This document shows positions 60,426 through 64,000 of a stretch of DNA of 64,000 nt, one piece after another (the first letter of the stretch is position 1; each line of letters begins with the position of its first letter). A program made the position numbers and the translations under genes. The DNA lies in contig NZ_JACIJH010000015.1 of assembly GCF_014199295.1 (NCBI RefSeq), positions 1 through 64,000 on the forward strand, in the 5' to 3' direction. The DNA is from Sphingopyxis panaciterrulae (GTDB lineage Bacteria; Pseudomonadota; Alphaproteobacteria; Sphingomonadales; Sphingomonadaceae). Under the pieces are notes generated by a model that did no database searches, was not told the origin of the DNA, and saw nothing but the letters and a program-made list of their open reading frames with translations.

Positions 60426-60520
60426 AGAGGGGCATTCGATCCTGACGGCTGCCGGACAAGATGCGCACTGCGTCGCAGCCAGGATCCGCCGGGTGCGGGC
60501 CGGGACGTCGACTGCTCACG

Positions 60521-61420
60521 TTAGGCGGCGGCGCGCTTGCGCGATGCGAAAGCGGCGATGAGCAAGCGCACCCAGCGCCGCCGGTCGCCGGGCCGGCTGT
60601 AGACCACCGTATCGATCACCGGTGCCTCGCCCATCAGCGGATAGACGTCTTCGTCGTCGGCGTTGTGGCCCGGTCTTTCCTGCGTCTCCCATATGAGGTG
60701 CGGCAGCCCGCGCGAGTGAGCGAAGCGCGCGATGGCGCGGCGATCGGCTTCGGGCGCCAGAACCAGCTGGACGCCGTGCGCGCGCAGACCGGCATAGACC
60801 TGCGACACCACCGGCGAATCCTGGTTGCCGGGCGAGATGGCAAGGCTCTCGCCGGCGAGATCGTCGATCGAAAGGCGCTCGCGCCCGGCAAGGCGATGCC
60901 CCGCCGGAACCGCGACATGGCAGTAACGGCGAACGACATGCGTCATGTCGAGATCGGCTTCGACGACGCCCGGCGCCGACAGCGAGAAGAAGACGTCGAG
61001 CTCGCCCTCCCTGAGCTTGGCCATCAGCTCGGTCCGCGTGCCGTAGACGATTTCGAGCTGCGGCTCGGGATAGCGCTTCTGGAAGGCGTCGATCGCGTCC
61101 ATCCGCTGCTCGGCAGCGAAGCTGTAGGCACCGATCCGGACCACGGCTTCGGACTTGGCCTGGATGGCGCGCGCCGCCGCCATCATCGCCTTCTCGCTTG
61201 CGAGCAGCGCGTGGGCATGGGGCAACATGGCTTCCCCGGCGGGAGAAAGGGCAACCGAGCGCGAATTGCGGTCGAGCAGGGTCAGCCCGAGCTGGTCCTC
61301 GAGCCGCTTCAGATGCTGCGAGACCGCCGACTGGGCCATGCCCAACGCCTCGGCGGTGCGCGTGAACGACCGCTTGTCGGCGATCGTCATGAAAATGAGC
61401 ATCTGTCGCAAATCGAGCAT
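60521..61420 (-). CDS. LysR-family transcriptional regulator
   Basis: 299 residues. N-terminal winged HTH (RSFTRTAEALGMAQSAVSQH, near 17-36; then LEDQLGLTLLDRNSRSVALSPAGE) and a periplasmic-binding-like effector domain. ATG 61420 is preferred to GTG 61432, which falls just before the inverted repeat at 61433-61451. Divergent from the chimeric TonB/CoA-transferase gene, whose ancestor it probably controlled. Confidence 0.9.
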   Translation of the reverse strand: MLDLRQMLIFMTIADKRSFTRTAEALGMAQSAVSQHLKRLEDQLGLTLLDRNSRSVALSPAGEAMLPHAHALLASEKAMMAAARAIQAKSEAVVRIGAYSFAAEQRMDAIDAFQKRYPEPQLEIVYGTRTELMAKLREGELDVFFSLSAPGVVEADLDMTHVVRRYCHVAVPAGHRLAGRERLSIDDLAGESLAISPGNQDSPVVSQVYAGLRAHGVQLVLAPEADRRAIARFAHSRGLPHLIWETQERPGHNADDEDVYPLMGEAPVIDTVVYSRPGDRRRWVRLLIAAFASRKRAAA

Positions 61421-61432
61421 GGCGAAGATCAC

Positions 61433-61451
61433 CTATCACGTTTTGTGATAG
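61433..61451. promoter_or_regulatory. LysR-type operator (CTATCAC-N5-GTGATAG)
   Basis: Perfect 7-bp inverted repeat around GTTTT, immediately upstream of the lysR start and about 95 nt before the divergent gene. The ATC-N9-GAT spacing fits a LysR T-N11-A type site. Confidence 0.6.
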
Positions 61452-61547
61452 ATAGCTCCCGATATCGCAGATGATCAATCCCTCATCGGCTGGCAGTTTG
61501 ACGCTCGATGTCCGTCACCAAGAACGGACGCCATGAGGGAGAGGTCC

Positions 61548-62858
61548 GTGAAGATTTCGAATATTTCCGTGCATGCATTTGTCTGGGCTGCCGCGTTCGG
61601 CACCACCGCCGCGCACGCGCAGAGCGCGCCGGCCGCGGAAGTGCCTCCGGCGGAGGCTGTTCAGGATGCCGGCGATGGGGACATCATCGTCAGCGCGCAG
61701 CGCCGCGAGGAACGGTTGCAGGATGTCCCTATCGCTATCTCGGCTTTTTCGGGCGACGCGCTGCAAAGCGCAGGGATCAGCTCGACCAACGATCTGACGC
61801 AGATCACGCCGAGCCTCAACTTCACCCAATCTTCCTTCTCGCCGCAGCCGACGATCCGCGGACTGGGAACGCGCGGCGTCTCGGCGGGCGATGAGTCGCT
61901 GGTTCCGGTCTATATCGACGGCGTCTATCAGCCCTTTCTCGGCAGCGTCGCCACCGAGCTCAACAATATCGCGCGCGTTGAGGTGCTCAAGGGCCCCCAG
62001 AGCGCGCTGTTCGGGCTCGACTATGACAGTCTCAAGGCGTTCAATCCGGGGATCATCGTCGTCGACAGTTCGGCGTTCGGCCCGACCGGGCCGTGGAGCC
62101 GGCGCATGGGATATGGGCCGCTCGTCCGGGCCTCGTCGGGGCTCACCATGCAATGGCGTTATCCCGGCGAGGCCGACAGCTTCTCCGATGCGATCACCGT
62201 CTATCCCGATCATGTCGCGGCCCGCATCGGGGCGATCGCCACGCTCGCGCTGCTCGTGCGGCGGCTGCGCACAGGCATCGGCGGGTCGATCGCGATAAGC
62301 CAGTCGGAAGTCATGCTCAGCCATATGGCGGCGAAGATCGCGCGCCGCGTGCTCGAACGGGCAGGCGTCGCGGTGACGGGCGAGGAAGCCGAAGGGGCGT
62401 CCGCTCTCTATCGCTGCGCGGGCGACGATGAATGGTGCGTCGTTTCGCTGCGCGGCGAGGCCGACCGGCAGGCGATGCTGTCGGTGACCGGCGGCGAGGA
62501 AATCGGGGCGTGGCTCGCGGAACAGGACCCGCGCGCGGCAATGGAAGCGCTCCAGGCGGCGGGGGTCCCGGCGGGCGCGATGCTGCGCGTGTCCGAGCTT
62601 CCCGAATTCGATTATTATGTCGAACGCGGTTCCTTCCGCAGCGTGACCCATCCGCATCGCGGCGAGCCGCATTTCGCGGAGACGGCGCCGGTGCGGTCGC
62701 TGCGCATGCCCGCGCCGCCCGAGGTTCCGGCGCCCTTGCCCGGCGAGCATACGGCGGAAATCGTTCGCGACATTCTCGGGCTCGACGATGCACGCATCGA
62801 CCAGCTGATCGCACAGGGCGCGCTCGAACAGTTCATCATGCCGGAGGATGCCGCGTGA
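61548..62858 (+). CDS. Chimeric gene: TonB-receptor N-terminus fused in frame to class III CoA-transferase C-terminus
   Basis: 436 residues. Residues 1-156 are a TonB-receptor start: signal peptide ending TTAAHAQ, GDIIVSAQRREERLQDVP and the plug segment VEVLKGPQSALFG. At about 62013-62024 the sequence switches to the CaiB/BaiF CoA-transferase fold: DYDSLKAFNPGIIVVD, FGPTGPWSRRMGYGPLV, then the remainder of that family to the stop. The transferase lacks its N-terminal part and the receptor its barrel. This is best explained by a deletion between two genes of one operon. A product carrying a signal peptide on a cytosolic enzyme is unlikely to work. GTG 61548 has GGGAGAGG upstream. Confidence 0.8.
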   Translation: MKISNISVHAFVWAAAFGTTAAHAQSAPAAEVPPAEAVQDAGDGDIIVSAQRREERLQDVPIAISAFSGDALQSAGISSTNDLTQITPSLNFTQSSFSPQPTIRGLGTRGVSAGDESLVPVYIDGVYQPFLGSVATELNNIARVEVLKGPQSALFGLDYDSLKAFNPGIIVVDSSAFGPTGPWSRRMGYGPLVRASSGLTMQWRYPGEADSFSDAITVYPDHVAARIGAIATLALLVRRLRTGIGGSIAISQSEVMLSHMAAKIARRVLERAGVAVTGEEAEGASALYRCAGDDEWCVVSLRGEADRQAMLSVTGGEEIGAWLAEQDPRAAMEALQAAGVPAGAMLRVSELPEFDYYVERGSFRSVTHPHRGEPHFAETAPVRSLRMPAPPEVPAPLPGEHTAEIVRDILGLDDARIDQLIAQGALEQFIMPEDAA

Positions 62859-62918
62859 CGGTGCGCCCGGATGCCGGCCTCGCTGGCAAGCCCGCAAAAT
62901 TCCCGAAAGGTTAAGCAC

Positions 62919-64000
62919 ATGATCGATCCCGAACGCATCCCCGTCATTGTCGGCGTCGGCCAGATCAACGACCGGCCGGCCGACCCCGGGGAAGGCCTCG
63001 ACCCCCTCGGACTGATGGCTGCAGCGCTTCGTCTGGCCGATGCCGATGCCGGCGGGGGATGGCTTGCCGACCTCGATTCGCTTGCGATCGTCGACCAGAT
63101 TTCGTTCCGGGAACTCGGCGATCTGTCCGCGCCTCTCGCCGACAGTCTCGGGGCGCGTCCGCGGATTTGCGAAAAGACCCGGATCGCCAGCGGCGACAGT
63201 CCGATCCTGCTTCTGAACGAAGCGGCCAATCGCATCGGTGCCGGGGAGATCAGGATCGCGGCGATCGCGGGCGGCGAAGCCCTGCGCACCGCCGCGCAGC
63301 GCGCCGCAGCCGCGCGCGGGACCGACGTCTCGGCGCAGAATGCCTCGCGCGCCGCCTCGACGCGTCGGACACCGAGCTATCGGCAGCGATACGGGCTCAC
63401 CGCGCCGGTCGATGTCTACCCGCTTTACGAAAATGCCGGGCGTGCGGCTTATGGACAATCGCTGGACGAAGCGCAGGCCGAAAGCGCGGAGATCTGGTCG
63501 CGCTTTTCCGAAGTCGCCGCCGCCAACCCGGGCGCATGGCTTCGCAAGCCGGTCTCGCCCGAAACGGTGCGGACGCCGACCGCCGAAAATCGTCCGATCG
63601 CGCACCCCTATACCAAGCTGATGGTTGCCAACTCGTCGGTCAACCAGGGGGCGGGATTCCTGGTAACCAGTCTCGGCGAAGCCCGGCGGCGCGGCGTTGC
63701 CGAGGAGAAACTCGTCTATGTGGGGCAGGGCGCCGCGGCCCACGAAGCCGACGATCCGCTGGGCCGCGATCGCTATGACCGCAGTCCCGGCATGATCGTA
63801 TCGCTTCGGCGCGCACTGGCGGTCAACCGGCTGACGAGCGCAGATCTCGATTTCGTCGAACTCTACAGCTGCTTTCCCTGCGTGCCGAAGATGGCGCGCC
63901 GCGTCATCGACTGGCCTGTCGACAGGCCGGCAACGGTTTTCGGCGGCCTTACTTTCGGGGGCGGGCCGATCGGCAATTATATGAGCCACGCGGTTGTCGG
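62919..64000 (+). CDS. Thiolase-like acetyl-CoA acetyltransferase, 3' end beyond the window
   Basis: Open from ATG 62919 (GAAAGG upstream) to the window edge, at least 360 residues. IPVIVGVGQINDRPADPGEG at the start, IAAIAGGEALRTAAQRAAA near 107, YTKLMVANSSVNQGAGFLV near 230 and DFVELYSCFPCVPKM near 310 match the SCP2/lipid-transfer thiolase-like branch seen next to CoA-transferases in sphingomonad acyl-CoA pathways. The classical N-terminal Cys nucleophile is not evident (IASGDSPILLLNEA in its place). Same strand and spacing as the chimeric gene, hence one operon. Confidence 0.82.
   Translation, partial: MIDPERIPVIVGVGQINDRPADPGEGLDPLGLMAAALRLADADAGGGWLADLDSLAIVDQISFRELGDLSAPLADSLGARPRICEKTRIASGDSPILLLNEAANRIGAGEIRIAAIAGGEALRTAAQRAAAARGTDVSAQNASRAASTRRTPSYRQRYGLTAPVDVYPLYENAGRAAYGQSLDEAQAESAEIWSRFSEVAAANPGAWLRKPVSPETVRTPTAENRPIAHPYTKLMVANSSVNQGAGFLVTSLGEARRRGVAEEKLVYVGQGAAAHEADDPLGRDRYDRSPGMIVSLRRALAVNRLTSADLDFVELYSCFPCVPKMARRVIDWPVDRPATVFGGLTFGGGPIGNYMSHAVV

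Noticed and set aside
60316-60561. 81-codon plus-strand frame between the small ORF and lysR
   Set aside because: Ser/Arg-rich, no ribosome site, overlaps the end of lysR, and a better-looking short frame exists at 60306-60425.
61515-63989. 824-codon open frame on the minus strand spanning two genes
   Set aside because: Antisense to the chimeric gene and the thiolase-like gene, both with clear homology. The translation is Arg-rich and unlike any family.

Overview
The window looks like alphaproteobacterial DNA, most probably from a sphingomonad (Sphingopyxis/Novosphingobium-like). The signs are high GC, dense operons with ATGA-type overlaps, several TonB-dependent receptors beside catabolic genes, and a palindromic intergenic repeat of the kind common in that group. 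It reads as a catabolic island of about 54 kb joined to more ordinary accessory DNA at both ends. The species call is an inference from gene style only.

Left edge (1-1810): an IS21-like element end abuts a 5'-truncated RluE-type pseudouridine synthase. A Nudix hydrolase, a 41-residue basic protein and a 45-nt 3' fragment of a tRNA-Lys gene with its terminator follow. The tRNA fragment is what remains at the far end of an element integrated into a tRNA gene, so the island probably starts near 1811.

Catabolic island (about 2.1-56 kb): beta-oxidation-type genes come first (2-16 kb: a half-size/full-size acyl-CoA dehydrogenase pair, crotonase, thiolase with a KAS III/DUF35-like partner, methylsuccinyl-CoA-dehydrogenase-like enzyme, acetoacetyl-CoA synthetase-like ligase), with a ferredoxin reductase and one TetR regulator. 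A VOC dioxygenase-like protein, an aldo/keto reductase, MFS and TonB transporters, cupins, an SDR and an ABM protein follow (14-27 kb). Next are two flavoprotein hydroxylases, three fumarylacetoacetase-fold enzymes, a kinase-like protein, an F420-type luciferase-like oxidoreductase and two tandem P450s (27-39 kb). A complete coenzyme F420 set follows: F420:NADP reductase, CofE, CofD, CofC and, at 45.5-47.9 kb, a fused CofG/CofH (FbiC). Acylating acetaldehyde dehydrogenase and 4-hydroxy-2-oxovalerate aldolase (48-50 kb) finish a meta-cleavage route. A branched-chain 2-oxoacid dehydrogenase operon with an Lrp regulator lies at 50-54 kb.

The feature that ties this together is a 14-bp palindrome, about TTKACAYRTGTMAA, that I found 18 times between 6.2 and 55.9 kb, nearly always just upstream of an operon start. 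The F420 biosynthesis genes sit downstream of these sites. The simplest reading is one substrate-responsive repressor (candidate: the TetR protein at 10644-11315) controlling uptake, oxygenation, ring cleavage, beta-oxidation and the synthesis of the F420 cofactor the pathway needs. The 2-oxoacid dehydrogenase/Lrp block has no such site.

Right edge (56-64 kb): decayed and accessory DNA. It holds a frameshifted PD-(D/E)XK-like gene, a RES-Xre toxin-antitoxin pair, two broken SnoaL-like genes, a LysR regulator, an in-frame chimera of a TonB receptor N-terminus with a class III CoA-transferase C-terminus, and a thiolase-like gene running off the window. The chemical substrate of the pathway cannot be named from sequence alone; a cyclic or aromatic compound with alkyl or alicyclic parts is the best-supported class.
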